DNA from: Stappia sp.
GTDB lineage: Bacteria > Pseudomonadota > Alphaproteobacteria > Rhizobiales > Stappiaceae
Direction: 5' to 3'
NCBI GenBank assembly: GCA_002722295.1
Contig: PBLF01000032.1
Span: 1-64,000, forward strand
DNA length: 64,000 nucleotides
Position 1 is the stretch's first letter. Every line of letters starts with the position of its first letter. The notes beneath the pieces were generated by a model. The model had not been told where the DNA came from and searched no databases. It saw only the letters and a list, made by a program, of their open reading frames with translations. The position numbers and the translations under genes were made by a program. Below, piece by piece: positions 26,198-35,325 of this stretch.

Positions 26198-27595
26198 TCA
26201 AAGGCAGGGCAAGGTCAGGCGGGCCGACAGACCGCCGCCCGAATCGCGGGCGAGCTTGAGGTCTCCGCCATAGAGTTTCGCGAGATCGACGACGATCGAA
26301 AGCCCCAGCCCGGTGCCGGGCACGGTCTCGTCGAGACGGCGACCGCGCTTGACCGCCTCGTCCATCTCGTCGGGGGAGAGGCCAGGGCCATCGTCCGTGA
26401 CGGTCACCGTGAAGCGTGGCCCGCCCCGGTCACTTTCCATGCGGGCTACGCGTACATCGACGCTGGAGCGCGCCCACTTGCAGGCATTGTCGAGCAGGTT
26501 TCCGGCCATTTCCTCCAGATCCTGCGCCTCGCCTCGAAAGCGGATGCCCTCGCCGCCCTCGAAGGCCACGTCGATGCCCCGGCCGCGATGGATCTTGGCC
26601 ATGGCCCGCACGAGACGGTCGAGCACCGGCTCCACATCGCTCGAGACACCGATCACCCGCCGCTGTGCCGCCATGCGGGCGCGTTCCAGATGGTGCTGGA
26701 CCTGCGAGCGCATCAGTTCCGCCTGTTCGCTGACCTTGGCGGCGACCGGATCGTCGCGACCGCGCAATTCGTTCAGGATCACGCTGAGCGGGGTCTTGAG
26801 TGCATGTGCGAGATTGCCGACATCGGTGCGCGCTCGCTCGACCACCTCGCGATTGGAGCGCACCAGCGCGTTGAGCTCCTGGGCAAGCGGGGCCAGTTCG
26901 GGGGGAAGGTCCTCGTCGACGGCCTCGGCGTCCCCACGACGCACGTCGGAAAGGGAAGCGCGCAACGCGACCAGCGGCTTCATGCCGATCCTCACCTGCA
27001 GCACGATCGCGCCGACCAGCCCCAGCCCCAGCACGATGAGCGTGAGCGCGACCTGCCCCGCGAAGTCGGCCTCGCGGGAGCGCAATTCGTCCGTCGCTCC
27101 GGCAACCGCGATGCGGTAGGCGGCCGCCTCGCCGAAGATGATGGTCCTTTGCACCACGCGCAATTCCAGACCGCGCGGTCCGGTGATCGAGGATCGCATC
27201 ACCGCCCCGGGAGCGGGTGCGGGCAGGGCGAGCTGGTCGCCGAAAAGGGAGGCGGAGGCAAAGACCACCTTGCCGGTCGTCTCGCGGGTGACCATCCAGT
27301 ACCACCCCGAAGCGGGCAGGTCGAAGCGCGGTTCGCCGAGATTTCCCGGAGCGGCCGGCTCCTCGGGCGTCCCACCGGCCATCTCGCCGATGATCGCCCG
27401 CAGGTAGACATCCAGCCGGGCGTCGAACTCGCGTTCGGCCGCCTCCCGGTACAACGCCACGAGAACGAGGGCCGCGGCCACCAGTGCCACGGTGGACCAC
27501 ACGGCGGCGACGATGACGAGTCGTCTGGACAAAGACCGTTTCGCCCGATGGCGAGCCGGCGCGGCCTCCTTCTCGTCCGTGCTGTCGCTGCTCAC
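26198..27595 (-). CDS. feuQ: Sensor histidine kinase, FeuQ-like
   Basis: 465 aa. Two membrane helices (about 25-48 and 183-203) enclose a periplasmic domain of about 130 aa. HAMP follows, then an H-box NLAHALKTPLSVI (phosphoacceptor His), N-box NLLDNACKWA and G-boxes DDGPGLS and GTGLGLSI. Its ATG overlaps the response-regulator stop by 4 bp. In rhizobia FeuPQ adjoins cycHJKL and a small periplasmic regulator, FeuN; the same neighbours occur here. The name is by synteny and domain similarity. Confidence 0.82.
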   Translation of the reverse strand: MSSDSTDEKEAAPARHRAKRSLSRRLVIVAAVWSTVALVAAALVLVALYREAAEREFDARLDVYLRAIIGEMAGGTPEEPAAPGNLGEPRFDLPASGWYWMVTRETTGKVVFASASLFGDQLALPAPAPGAVMRSSITGPRGLELRVVQRTIIFGEAAAYRIAVAGATDELRSREADFAGQVALTLIVLGLGLVGAIVLQVRIGMKPLVALRASLSDVRRGDAEAVDEDLPPELAPLAQELNALVRSNREVVERARTDVGNLAHALKTPLSVILNELRGRDDPVAAKVSEQAELMRSQVQHHLERARMAAQRRVIGVSSDVEPVLDRLVRAMAKIHRGRGIDVAFEGGEGIRFRGEAQDLEEMAGNLLDNACKWARSSVDVRVARMESDRGGPRFTVTVTDDGPGLSPDEMDEAVKRGRRLDETVPGTGLGLSIVVDLAKLYGGDLKLARDSGGGLSARLTLPCL

Positions 27596-28257
27596 GCCTC
27601 GCTCTCGCCGAGCCGGTAGCCGAGACCGCGCACGGTCTCGATCAGGTCGCCGTCGAGCTTCTTGCGCAGGCGTCCCACGAAAACCTCGATGGTGTTGGAA
27701 TCACGGTCGAAGTCCTGATCGTACAGATGCTCGATCAGTTCCGTGCGCGAGACGATGCGTCCCTTGTGGTGCATGAGATAGGACAGCAGGCGGAACTCGT
27801 GCGAGGTGAGCTTCACCGCGGTCCCGTCCTGGGTCACCTTGCCGGCGCGAATGTCGAGGCGCAGGTCCCCAACCGAAATCTCGTTGCTGGCGTGTCCGGC
27901 CGCGCGACGCAGCAGCGCGCGAATGCGGGCCACCACTTCCTCCATGTGGAAGGGTTTGGCCACATAGTCGTCGGCGCCGGCGTCGATGCCGGCCACCTTG
28001 TCCGACCAGCGGTCACGGGCGGTGAGGATGAGCACCGGCATGGCCCGCCCGTCGCGGCGCCAGCGCTCCAGCACGCTGAGCCCGTCCATCAGCGGCAGGC
28101 CGATGTCGAGCACCACCGCGTCATAGGGCTCTGTATCGCCGAGAAAATGTCCTTCCTCGCCATCAAAGGCGGTATCGACCACATAGCCCGCCTCGCCGAG
28201 TGCCTCCTTGAGCTGGCGGTTCAGGTCTGCATCGTCTTCGACAACAAGAAGTCGCAT
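27592..28257 (-). CDS. feuP: OmpR-family response regulator, FeuP-like
   Basis: 221 aa. Receiver domain with acidic pocket EDD (residues 7-9), phosphoacceptor D51 in VVLDIGLPLMDG, and Lys in VAKPFHMEE. The C-terminal winged helix reads LTSHEFRLLSYLMHH...VSRTELIEHLYDQD...VGRLRKKLD. A longer in-frame extension upstream is rejected because the receiver starts at MRLLVVEDD. Coupled to the kinase by ATGA (27592-27595). Confidence 0.88.
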   Translation of the reverse strand: MRLLVVEDDADLNRQLKEALGEAGYVVDTAFDGEEGHFLGDTEPYDAVVLDIGLPLMDGLSVLERWRRDGRAMPVLILTARDRWSDKVAGIDAGADDYVAKPFHMEEVVARIRALLRRAAGHASNEISVGDLRLDIRAGKVTQDGTAVKLTSHEFRLLSYLMHHKGRIVSRTELIEHLYDQDFDRDSNTIEVFVGRLRKKLDGDLIETVRGLGYRLGESEA

Positions 28258-28293
28258 GGAATCATTCGGTCCTGAAATGAGGGGGCAAGCCCC

Positions 28294-28330
28294 AGGGTGT
28301 GGCCCCATAAACGAGGTGGATCCACACCCT
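28294..28330 (-). terminator. Intercistronic hairpin between the PepSY gene and feuP
   Basis: AGGGTGTGG (28294-28302) and CCACACCCT (28322-28330) form a perfect 9-bp stem with a 19-nt loop. The right arm overlaps the PepSY stop codon. On the minus strand it lies just after that gene and 37 bp before feuP. It may set the ratio of the small protein to FeuPQ. Confidence 0.5.
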
Positions 28331-28670
28331 AGCGCAGCACGCGCCCGCTGCGGGCATCGACCACCATGTTGGCGACACGCCCGCCGGTCAACACGGAGAG
28401 CACGTAGACGAGCCGCCCGCCCTCCCGACACAGGTCGGCGCGAACGATCTCGCCGGACACGGCTCCGGCAATGCTGCCGAGCGGTCTGGCCTCGCCGGAA
28501 CTCACAGCCGCGCGGGCCTCGCTCTGGCTGAGGCAGGCCGCCTCGGCTCCGGTGGTCGCGGAGAAGGCAAGCGCCACGGCCAGACATCCGGCCGCAAGCC
28601 ACCGCCCTCGCCGCTGCCGGCGACGTGCCCCGCTGGTGAATCGAATATGGTCCCTGCTCATGTGGGCCAC
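28329..28670 (-). CDS. Small exported PepSY-like protein, candidate FeuN-type modulator
   Basis: 113 aa. A basic N-terminus and hydrophobic core (about residues 25-42) end at EAAC, giving a signal peptide or anchor. The remaining 70 residues have a PepSY-like pattern ending VANMVVDARSGRVLR, with two cysteines (ACLSQ and DLCREG). In Sinorhizobium, FeuN is a small periplasmic protein that restrains FeuQ. The position immediately upstream of feuP supports an equivalent role here. The true start may be ATG 28661. Confidence 0.7.
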   Translation of the reverse strand: MAHMSRDHIRFTSGARRRQRRGRWLAAGCLAVALAFSATTGAEAACLSQSEARAAVSSGEARPLGSIAGAVSGEIVRADLCREGGRLVYVLSVLTGGRVANMVVDARSGRVLR

Positions 28671-28709
28671 ACTAGCGCGCCCCGGCTGAATGGCACATGA
28701 ATATGACGC

Positions 28710-29126
28710 TTATCCGCCGTTCTCCCGCGCGCCCGGCACGCGCCATGCCCGCGCCACCCCCTTCATGCCGTCGACGAGGAACAGCGAGGCCAGAATGGCT
28801 CCGGCCCAGTCGTCGAGCGGAGCGGGAAGCGCCGCCACGTTCCAGGAGAAGGCGAAGACGGAATCCGCCATCACGGCGCCCCACCACAGCCCCAGCGGCA
28901 AGACGAACAGGAGCCGTCCCAGCCGGGCGGCGGAGAAAAAATGCTCCCCCTCGGCAACGAGCAGCGCACGGGCCTCCGCCCGGGCGGCGACCTCGGCGCG
29001 GATCGCCTCGCGGGCAAGTCCGGCCGCCTCGCTCTCGCGCGCACCCGTGTTCTTCAGCCGCGCCTCGGCCAGCCGCAGGAGCGCGGCCAGAAGCGGCCCC
29101 GCGAGGAAGGACAGGAGTGCGCTCAT
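28710..29126 (-). CDS. Holin-like membrane protein of the GTA lysis cassette
   Basis: 138 aa. A short hydrophobic N-terminus and helix pair around RLLFVLPLGLWWGAVMADSV and DWAGAILASLFLVDGMKG give about three membrane segments, with an intervening Ala/Glu-rich amphipathic helix. This matches GTA-type 3TM holins. It overlaps the preceding small membrane gene by ATGA (29123-29126). It is the last gene in the minus-strand GTA series, two genes after the lysozyme. Confidence 0.72.
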   Translation of the reverse strand: MSALLSFLAGPLLAALLRLAEARLKNTGARESEAAGLAREAIRAEVAARAEARALLVAEGEHFFSAARLGRLLFVLPLGLWWGAVMADSVFAFSWNVAALPAPLDDWAGAILASLFLVDGMKGVARAWRVPGARENGG

Positions 29127-29350
29127 GACGGCTCCTTTCCAGGCGCCGCAGCGTTGCGCCAGCCGGCGGGTCCGCTCGTGACATGCCTCAGCACGATGTT
29201 GGCGATGTTGACCGCCACCACGATCCAGATGGCCACCTCGCGCGGCAGATGCGCCTGCCAGTCGACACCGGCCAGCATCGTCACGATTTCCAGCACGATG
29301 ATGCTCGCCGCCGCGAGCGCGTTGAGCAAGAAGGTCCGCCAGCCCTGCAT
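29123..29350 (-). CDS. Small membrane protein in the GTA lysis cassette
   Basis: 75 aa with two hydrophobic stretches (FLLNALAAASIIVLEIVTML and EVAIWIVVAVNIANIVL). Family not recognised. Its place between lysozyme and holin, with 4-bp overlap to the holin gene, suggests a second holin or spanin-like accessory. AGGAGTGGCTC precedes its ATG. Confidence 0.65.
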   Translation of the reverse strand: MQGWRTFLLNALAAASIIVLEIVTMLAGVDWQAHLPREVAIWIVVAVNIANIVLRHVTSGPAGWRNAAAPGKEPS

Positions 29351-29388
29351 GAGCCACTCCTGTGTCGTTGGTTGGAAAATCCGGGTCC

Positions 29389-29976
29389 TCAGCGGTCGAG
29401 GAGCCGCTTCAGGAAGGCGACGAGCATCTTCAGAAGCCCCTCCGGCTCCGCTGCCTCGTCCGGGCCACGCGCATCGAGCGCGGGCGGACGGCCGTCGCCG
29501 TAGTCGCCCGAACGCAGCAGGCGCGCCTCCTCCTCGCGTCGCCGCACCAGCCCCTTGAGCCTGCGGCCGCCGGCCGTGTTGTAGTTGGCGGCGAGAATGT
29601 CGGCGGCACGCGCCACGTCCCCGTCCTTCAGCGCGCGTGCCCAGCGCCAGACGAGCGCACGCGGTCCCAGGTTGAAAACCGCCGAGCAGCAGGCATCATG
29701 CCGGTGCTGCGGCATGGGGCCGAGTTCGCGCGTGACGGCTGCGCCGTATTCCCGGTCGACCAGTTCGCGAAGAAGCGTTTCCGCCTCGGCACGGGAAATC
29801 CGGTCGCCGGGGGAGAGATCGCGACCGTGCCGGGCCCGCCATCTCCCGGCGAAGACCGCCGAGCGCATGGTGAAGCCGAAGCCGATGGTCAGCACGCCGA
29901 CCGGATCGCGATAGGCATGATCGACAAAGCCTTCGTGGCGGGCGATGAACGCCGCCCCCCTTTCGCTGAGCCGCAT
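29389..29976 (-). CDS. T4-type lysozyme (GH24 endolysin) of the GTA
   Basis: 195 aa. The catalytic triad of phage T4 lysozyme is visible with identical spacing: Glu15 (ARHEGF), Asp24 (AYRDP) and Thr30 (GVLTIGFG). No signal peptide is seen, so release probably depends on the neighbouring holin. The C-terminal 50 residues are a low-complexity tail ending in a basic helix. In Rhodobacter capsulatus the GTA lysis genes are unlinked; here they follow gp15 directly. Confidence 0.9.
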   Translation of the reverse strand: MRLSERGAAFIARHEGFVDHAYRDPVGVLTIGFGFTMRSAVFAGRWRARHGRDLSPGDRISRAEAETLLRELVDREYGAAVTRELGPMPQHRHDACCSAVFNLGPRALVWRWARALKDGDVARAADILAANYNTAGGRRLKGLVRRREEEARLLRSGDYGDGRPPALDARGPDEAAEPEGLLKMLVAFLKRLLDR

Positions 29977-30014
29977 GGGTCTCTCCTCAAGGTGCCGTGA
30001 AATGACAGGAAGGT

Positions 30015-33000
30015 TCACAGGGCGAAGGTCGCCTCGCCGGCAAGGCCCGCGCCCGCGATGGCCGAGATCTGGCGCACCCGCAGGCGCATGTGCGTTGACG
30101 GCGACCCGAAGGCGGCGAGCACCTCGCCCGCACTCACGACGAGCGCGGGCGTCTCCGTCTCGCGGGACAGCCGCACCTCGCCCTCCTCGTCCAGCAGTTC
30201 GGCGAGATAGGCCTCCCGCTCCTCGGAAAGCGGCACCTCGGTTTCCCGCCAGACATCGCCGCCGATGCGGGTGCGGCGGATCCAGGTGAAGGCGAAGTCG
30301 CCCGATGGCGGGCGCGAAAGCCGCAGGTGCACCGGCGCGAAAGGCATCAGCCCGCGCGCGCTCGCCACATGGTCGAGGTCAACTCGGGCGGGACTGTCGA
30401 GCGGCGCGCCGGCCGGCACCAGCGCATGGGTGAAGGCCGTGCCGATCTCGTCCAGCGCCAGCGGCAGGGGAACCAGGCTCCGGTCGAGCACCACCATGCG
30501 GGATCCCGCCGGTGTTTCCCGAACGGCGGCGGCTTCCGTTCCGCCCAGGCCGCGCAACAGCATGGTGAGATCGTAGCGGCGCGGTCCGGTCAGCTCCGCC
30601 CGCGCGAACTGGACGATCTCCAGCGTGCCTCCGGGCGCAAGAAGGCAGAGCGCGTTGGCGCCGGCCAGAACGTCCGCCTCTGCGGCTGACGACAGCGTGC
30701 CGCCGGAAATCTCCACCGAAAGCCGTCCACCCCGGTCCCACACCGCCGCCGGACCGGCGGCAAGCGGCGCGGTCAGCGTGCCAAGGAGCGCCGGGCTTTC
30801 CACCAGCGCGAGGGCCGCGAGGCCTCCCCCCTCGCGCGCCCGGTAGATCTGGAACGCGCCCGGCCAGGGACGTGCGAAGGCGGCAAGGCGCGGCCGCTCG
30901 GGCTCATCGAGGCCGGGCAAGGGCGGCAGGTCGAGAAGGATCGCGTCCGGGGCACCCGTCGCCCCGGTCACCGCGCGCGGGCGTGCCCCGCCACCGGACA
31001 TGCGCGCCGCGACCGGCACCGGCCGGCGCAGAAGACGGCCAGTGATACGGCGGGTCTCGCCGTCCTCGATCGCTTCGATACGGCAAAAGCGCTCCTCCTC
31101 ACCGCCGATGCGCACGTCGGCGCGAAGCCGCAACACATCGCCCGCCTCCAGTTCCAGCCGCCCGGCGGGAAGCTCGAAGCCTGCCTCCTCGCGCTCGTTC
31201 CAGCGCCTGAGCAGAAGCCGGTCCGCAAGCACCGCCGCGAGGGAGGGATCGAGGCTCGCTCCCAGGTCCAGCTCTTCCACCCGGTTGCCGGCGGAGGGAG
31301 ACGAAAGGCGCGCGGCGGCGAGCGTGCGCCGGTGATCGCGCATGGTGTCCCGCACGGCGATGCGCACCTCGGCTGGAAGGTCGGCCTCCTGCGTCCGGCG
31401 GATCGAAACGGCGGCCTGTTCGGGCGCGGAAACGGCGATGGCGTCCGCATCGAGATCGGCGACCGGTTCCGACCAAGCGGGGCAAAGCGCGACCGCCGTT
31501 CCCCGGTCCACGGCGACAATGCCGTGCGCGGCAAGCAGGGGCTCCAGCACCGCACGCAGCGTGATTGGCCCGCCAAGAGCGATCCCGTCCAACATGCCGC
31601 CGAACTCCGCGCGCTCGAGCACGCCCTCGGGAAGGCCGAAGTCGCGGGCAAGCGCGTCAACGAGGCCGGCAAGCGAAACGCTGCCCAGCCGGCCGTTCAG
31701 CCAGTGCCCCCTGTGCCAGTTGGCCCCATCCGACCAAAGGTCCTCATGAGCGGGAAAGGCCGGAAACGGCCGCGCGTCCCACGCCCACAGATGAACGCGG
31801 CCGGGGTCGAGCATCGGCCCGCCATAGACCGGCGAGACCGGGTTTTCCCCCTGCTCCAGATGCGGATGTTCGCCCGACCAGTAGCCAAGCACCGCCTCCA
31901 GCGCGCGCCGCTGGACCAGATCGTCGCGCGCGCCGTCCGAAAAACGCGGAATGCGACTTTCAGCCGACTTCGCGTCCACGAAGACATTGGGCTCGTTGGC
32001 CCCGAACGTGACCGCCGGAACCCCGAGCTCGGTCAGCCAGACAGGCTTTGACGCCGGCATCCAGGGGCTTTGCACCTCAAGCTCCACCCCACCGACGCGT
32101 TCCACATGGACATTGCCCCACCATCCGGCAAGATCCTTGGCGCGGTAGACGAAAGGCTTGGCATATGCGCCATCAGTGATCGGCGTGCGAAGACCCGCGC
32201 GCCGGTCCTCCTCGCTCGCGTAGTACCAGTCGAAATCCTCCCCGCCGGCGACGGCCTTTGCCAGGGGAGCAAGCGCGTAGGGATTGGCGTTGCCGTCCGG
32301 ATCGCCGTCCTCGCGCTGGTCGGCGAGCGGAAAATACGCGTCGATCCCCACCGCATCGATGGCCGGATCGGCCCACAGCGGATCGAGGGGAAAGCGCAAC
32401 TCGCCCTCCCCGCGCTGATGCGCGCCATATTCGGACCAGTCGGCGGCATAGGTGAGTGCCGCGTCCGGCAGCATCGCGCGCACCTCGCCCGCCAGTTGCC
32501 TCAGCCCCGCGACGAAGGGCGCGGCCGCCGTCTCGTCATAAAGGCGCGTCAGCCCGCGCATCTCCGAGCCGAGGAGAAACGCGTCCACCCCGCCGGCAGC
32601 CTCGGCAAGCCTTGCATGATGAAGGATGAAGCGGCGATAGCTCCACTCGGACGGGCCGGTGTAGAGAATTCTGGTCCCGAAGGTGACGAACTGCGCCGGC
32701 ACCGCCGCGCCGAGGAATGAAGCGATCTCGGCCGTCGCCGCCACCGTTCCGTCGGGCGACCCGGGAACACCCGGTGCACGCGATGCCGTGATGCGCCCGC
32801 GCCAGGGATAGGGCGGCTGGCCGGTCGCGCCAGAATGCGGATCGACGAGGGTATTGTCCGCCGGAACGTCCATCATGAGAAAGGGATAGAGCGCAACCTT
32901 GAGACCTCGCGCCTTGAGGTCGGCGATGGCGGCGAGCACGCTCTCGTCGGACGGTGTGCCGCCGTAGGCTGGACGCCCCTCGTGGCGAGAGACCTCCCCG

Positions 33001-33932
33001 GCGCTGGAGACGTTCAGACCCGACACGGCCCATTGCGCGCCGGCGGTCTGCCGGCCACGCGTTTCCACCTTCGGCCGGATCGTGCACGCCGAACAGTCGA
33101 GACTGTCACCGAACCAGCCGACGACGAGCGCCACCTGTTCCAGGTTCGGGCACAGCGCCTGCAATTCGTCCATCGCGGCGGTGAAATTGCTGGCCGCATG
33201 GGAGACCTGCCGGTTCGCCGTCTCGGAGACCCCCGGGCGCACAGTCCAGGTGACCGGGCGGGTGTGGTAGACGAACTCCCCCGCGCCCGGAATGACGGTC
33301 ACCGCGCGCACCATTTCCTCCAGCGGCTCGACCGGGCGGATCACCTCGAAGGTGAGCTGCGGCAGGCGATCGCCGAACGCGGCCAGCGGCAGGCGCTCGA
33401 AAACGACATAGGCCGTGCCACGATAGGCGGGCGCATCGTCCTGGCGCGCGAGGATCAGCGGGTCGGGAAGCTGGTCGGCGGTGCCGTGGTGAATGCGCCA
33501 GGTGACACCGTCGAGATCCATCGGCTTGCCGTCCGCCCAGACCGCGCCGATGCGCGCGACCGGCCCCTCGGCCAGCGCCACGGCGAAGCTGGCGAAATAG
33601 GCATAGCTGCGCACGGTGGTGCCGCCGCCCCCGCCGCCCTTGCCGCCGGCGCTTTCCTCGCGCACCTCCTCCTCGAAGCGGGTCGCCCAGATGACCTGGC
33701 CGGCAAGGCGCACGCGTCCGTAGACCCGTGGCAACGCGGCGCCTTCCGTCGAGGACTGGACGGAGAGGTCGCCGAGCCGGCGCCCCTCCACGGTCCGGCT
33801 GCCGCCGAAGAGCCGCTGGTCGACGAGCGAGCCCGCGATGGCGCCGGCGGCCTGACCGAAAATCGCGCCGAACCCGCCGAAGGCGGCCGCGCCGAGCGCC
33901 TTTCCGGCGGCGGCGAGGATCAGGGTTGCCAT
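30015..33932 (-). CDS. GTA gp15 baseplate 'megatron' / tail-fibre protein
   Basis: 1305 aa. An N-terminal hydrophobic glycine-rich segment (about 1-40) is followed by a TIM-barrel-like GTA domain (about 400-700, with YAADWSEYGAHQRGEGELRFPLDPLW and WWGNVHVERVGG), a phage-tail_3 region and a C-terminal receptor-side domain. It matches rcc01698 of RcGTA, which closes the baseplate and may contact the recipient. It overlaps the gp14 gene by 13 bp. Confidence 0.93.
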   Translation of the reverse strand: MATLILAAAGKALGAAAFGGFGAIFGQAAGAIAGSLVDQRLFGGSRTVEGRRLGDLSVQSSTEGAALPRVYGRVRLAGQVIWATRFEEEVREESAGGKGGGGGGTTVRSYAYFASFAVALAEGPVARIGAVWADGKPMDLDGVTWRIHHGTADQLPDPLILARQDDAPAYRGTAYVVFERLPLAAFGDRLPQLTFEVIRPVEPLEEMVRAVTVIPGAGEFVYHTRPVTWTVRPGVSETANRQVSHAASNFTAAMDELQALCPNLEQVALVVGWFGDSLDCSACTIRPKVETRGRQTAGAQWAVSGLNVSSAGEVSRHEGRPAYGGTPSDESVLAAIADLKARGLKVALYPFLMMDVPADNTLVDPHSGATGQPPYPWRGRITASRAPGVPGSPDGTVAATAEIASFLGAAVPAQFVTFGTRILYTGPSEWSYRRFILHHARLAEAAGGVDAFLLGSEMRGLTRLYDETAAAPFVAGLRQLAGEVRAMLPDAALTYAADWSEYGAHQRGEGELRFPLDPLWADPAIDAVGIDAYFPLADQREDGDPDGNANPYALAPLAKAVAGGEDFDWYYASEEDRRAGLRTPITDGAYAKPFVYRAKDLAGWWGNVHVERVGGVELEVQSPWMPASKPVWLTELGVPAVTFGANEPNVFVDAKSAESRIPRFSDGARDDLVQRRALEAVLGYWSGEHPHLEQGENPVSPVYGGPMLDPGRVHLWAWDARPFPAFPAHEDLWSDGANWHRGHWLNGRLGSVSLAGLVDALARDFGLPEGVLERAEFGGMLDGIALGGPITLRAVLEPLLAAHGIVAVDRGTAVALCPAWSEPVADLDADAIAVSAPEQAAVSIRRTQEADLPAEVRIAVRDTMRDHRRTLAAARLSSPSAGNRVEELDLGASLDPSLAAVLADRLLLRRWNEREEAGFELPAGRLELEAGDVLRLRADVRIGGEEERFCRIEAIEDGETRRITGRLLRRPVPVAARMSGGGARPRAVTGATGAPDAILLDLPPLPGLDEPERPRLAAFARPWPGAFQIYRAREGGGLAALALVESPALLGTLTAPLAAGPAAVWDRGGRLSVEISGGTLSSAAEADVLAGANALCLLAPGGTLEIVQFARAELTGPRRYDLTMLLRGLGGTEAAAVRETPAGSRMVVLDRSLVPLPLALDEIGTAFTHALVPAGAPLDSPARVDLDHVASARGLMPFAPVHLRLSRPPSGDFAFTWIRRTRIGGDVWRETEVPLSEEREAYLAELLDEEGEVRLSRETETPALVVSAGEVLAAFGSPSTHMRLRVRQISAIAGAGLAGEATFAL

Positions 33933-34378
33933 GGATCGATCCCGGGAAAGAGGAAGGCCGCCGCGATCCGGCGGCGCCAGGGCGCGATGAGCGGGCTTTC
34001 GGTGACCGACACCCCCTCATAGGCATGAATGAAACTCGGGCAGCGCTCGGCAAAGACCGTTCCGAGAAGCCCCGCGTGCTTGACCGGCGCGCCGTCCCGC
34101 CAGCGAAAGAGCAGCAGATCGCCCGGCCCGGCCCGCTCGGGGGCGACCTCGCGCATGTGCCGTCGCGCGGCGGAGAGCAGCGTCTCGCCGGCCCCGGCTT
34201 CCGCCCAGTCGCGGGTGTAGGGCGGCAGGGGTTCGGGCTCGGCGCCGTAAAGCGCGCGCCAGACGCCGCGCACCAGGCCCAAGCAATCGGCGCCCGCGCC
34301 CCTGCAGCTTGCCTGATGGCGATAGGGCGTGCCGATCCAGCCCCGCGCCTCGGCGAGAATGTCGTTTCGCGTGACCAT
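33920..34378 (-). CDS. GTA gp14 NlpC/P60-type peptidase
   Basis: 152 aa. NlpC/P60 catalytic Cys32 in GADCLGLV and His101 in VKHAGLL, with a third polar residue in IHAYEG. In RcGTA, gp14 is a baseplate peptidase that locally opens the peptidoglycan during DNA injection. The start is ATG 34378; a longer reading that extends through gp13 is an overlap artefact. Confidence 0.93.
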   Translation of the reverse strand: MVTRNDILAEARGWIGTPYRHQASCRGAGADCLGLVRGVWRALYGAEPEPLPPYTRDWAEAGAGETLLSAARRHMREVAPERAGPGDLLLFRWRDGAPVKHAGLLGTVFAERCPSFIHAYEGVSVTESPLIAPWRRRIAAAFLFPGIDPWQP

Positions 34379-34401
34379 GGAGTTCCTCTTCGAAGCCCGC
34401 C

Positions 34402-35295
34402 TCAGCCGACCAGCGCGCCGCCGTCGTTCTCGGCGGCCCCGCGGCTCGGGTAGGCAAGCGCGTGATCCGCGCCCGGCATGTGCGGGAAGCCCTGGAAGTT
34501 CAGCGCGTTGGCAAATTTCGCCCGGCAGGTCGCAAACCGCTTGTCGCATCCCGCCGACAGGCGCAGCACCGTTTCCGCCACCAGAACGCCGCCCAGCGGG
34601 TCGCGCAGGGCAAGGCGGCGCATGTCCCGATCCTTGCGGTCCGAGACGATGTCGCCAACCGCCCCCGACAAGGGCCCCGAAAGCACCTCGAGCCGGCCGC
34701 CGGAGAACCATTCCGCCGGGTGGTCCGGCACGCCGTCCACGACAAGACGGTCGGCGGCGCCCGCCTCGACCACGCTCGCACTTGCCTGAAAGCCGCCAGC
34801 GACGAGATCGACCCGGCAGCGCGCGTCGCCGAGCACGGCGTCACACAGGTGGGAGAAGACGCGCCCCTGCGGCACGTCGAGCAGATGGGCGAGCCCGCGC
34901 AGTTCCGCGCGAAAGGCCGCGCCCGCCCGCGTGACCTCGCCGATGACCGCACGCCGCATCAGCACCCGGTGGGCCGGGTCCTCCCAGTCCACCACATGGA
35001 TCTCGACCTCGGCGCCGTCCCAAAGCCCCGCCGCGAGGTCCGCCTCCGCGACCGCCTTCGAGGACAGGATACCGGCGGTCTCGGCGCTTCCCGAGGCGAA
35101 CTCCGGCTCCAGCGTGGTGACACTGGTCTCCAGTCCCAGGTCGGGGGCGAAGGTGACGCCATCGAAGGCAAGCGCGCAATCGTGATCCGTGAAGCCGAAG
35201 ACGGCCCCATCGCGGCGGGTCACCTTCCAGCAGGTCGCACGGGTCGCCGCCGGCGCGCCAAGACGCGCCAGCGTATCCGGATCGATTGTCTTCAT
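34402..35295 (-). CDS. GTA gp13 hub protein (DUF2163 / phage BR0599 family)
   Basis: 297 aa. The C-terminal signature GCDKRFATCRAKFANALNFQGFP places conserved cysteines within 25 residues of each other, a feature of this family that could bind a metal cluster. It is the RcGTA hub homologue linking distal tail and baseplate. It lies 30 bp after gp12 and 23 bp before gp14 on the same strand. Confidence 0.93.
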   Translation of the reverse strand: MKTIDPDTLARLGAPAATRATCWKVTRRDGAVFGFTDHDCALAFDGVTFAPDLGLETSVTTLEPEFASGSAETAGILSSKAVAEADLAAGLWDGAEVEIHVVDWEDPAHRVLMRRAVIGEVTRAGAAFRAELRGLAHLLDVPQGRVFSHLCDAVLGDARCRVDLVAGGFQASASVVEAGAADRLVVDGVPDHPAEWFSGGRLEVLSGPLSGAVGDIVSDRKDRDMRRLALRDPLGGVLVAETVLRLSAGCDKRFATCRAKFANALNFQGFPHMPGADHALAYPSRGAAENDGGALVG

Positions 35296-35325
35296 GAAAA
35301 CCTCCGCAAGCGGCCGGCCTGCCCG

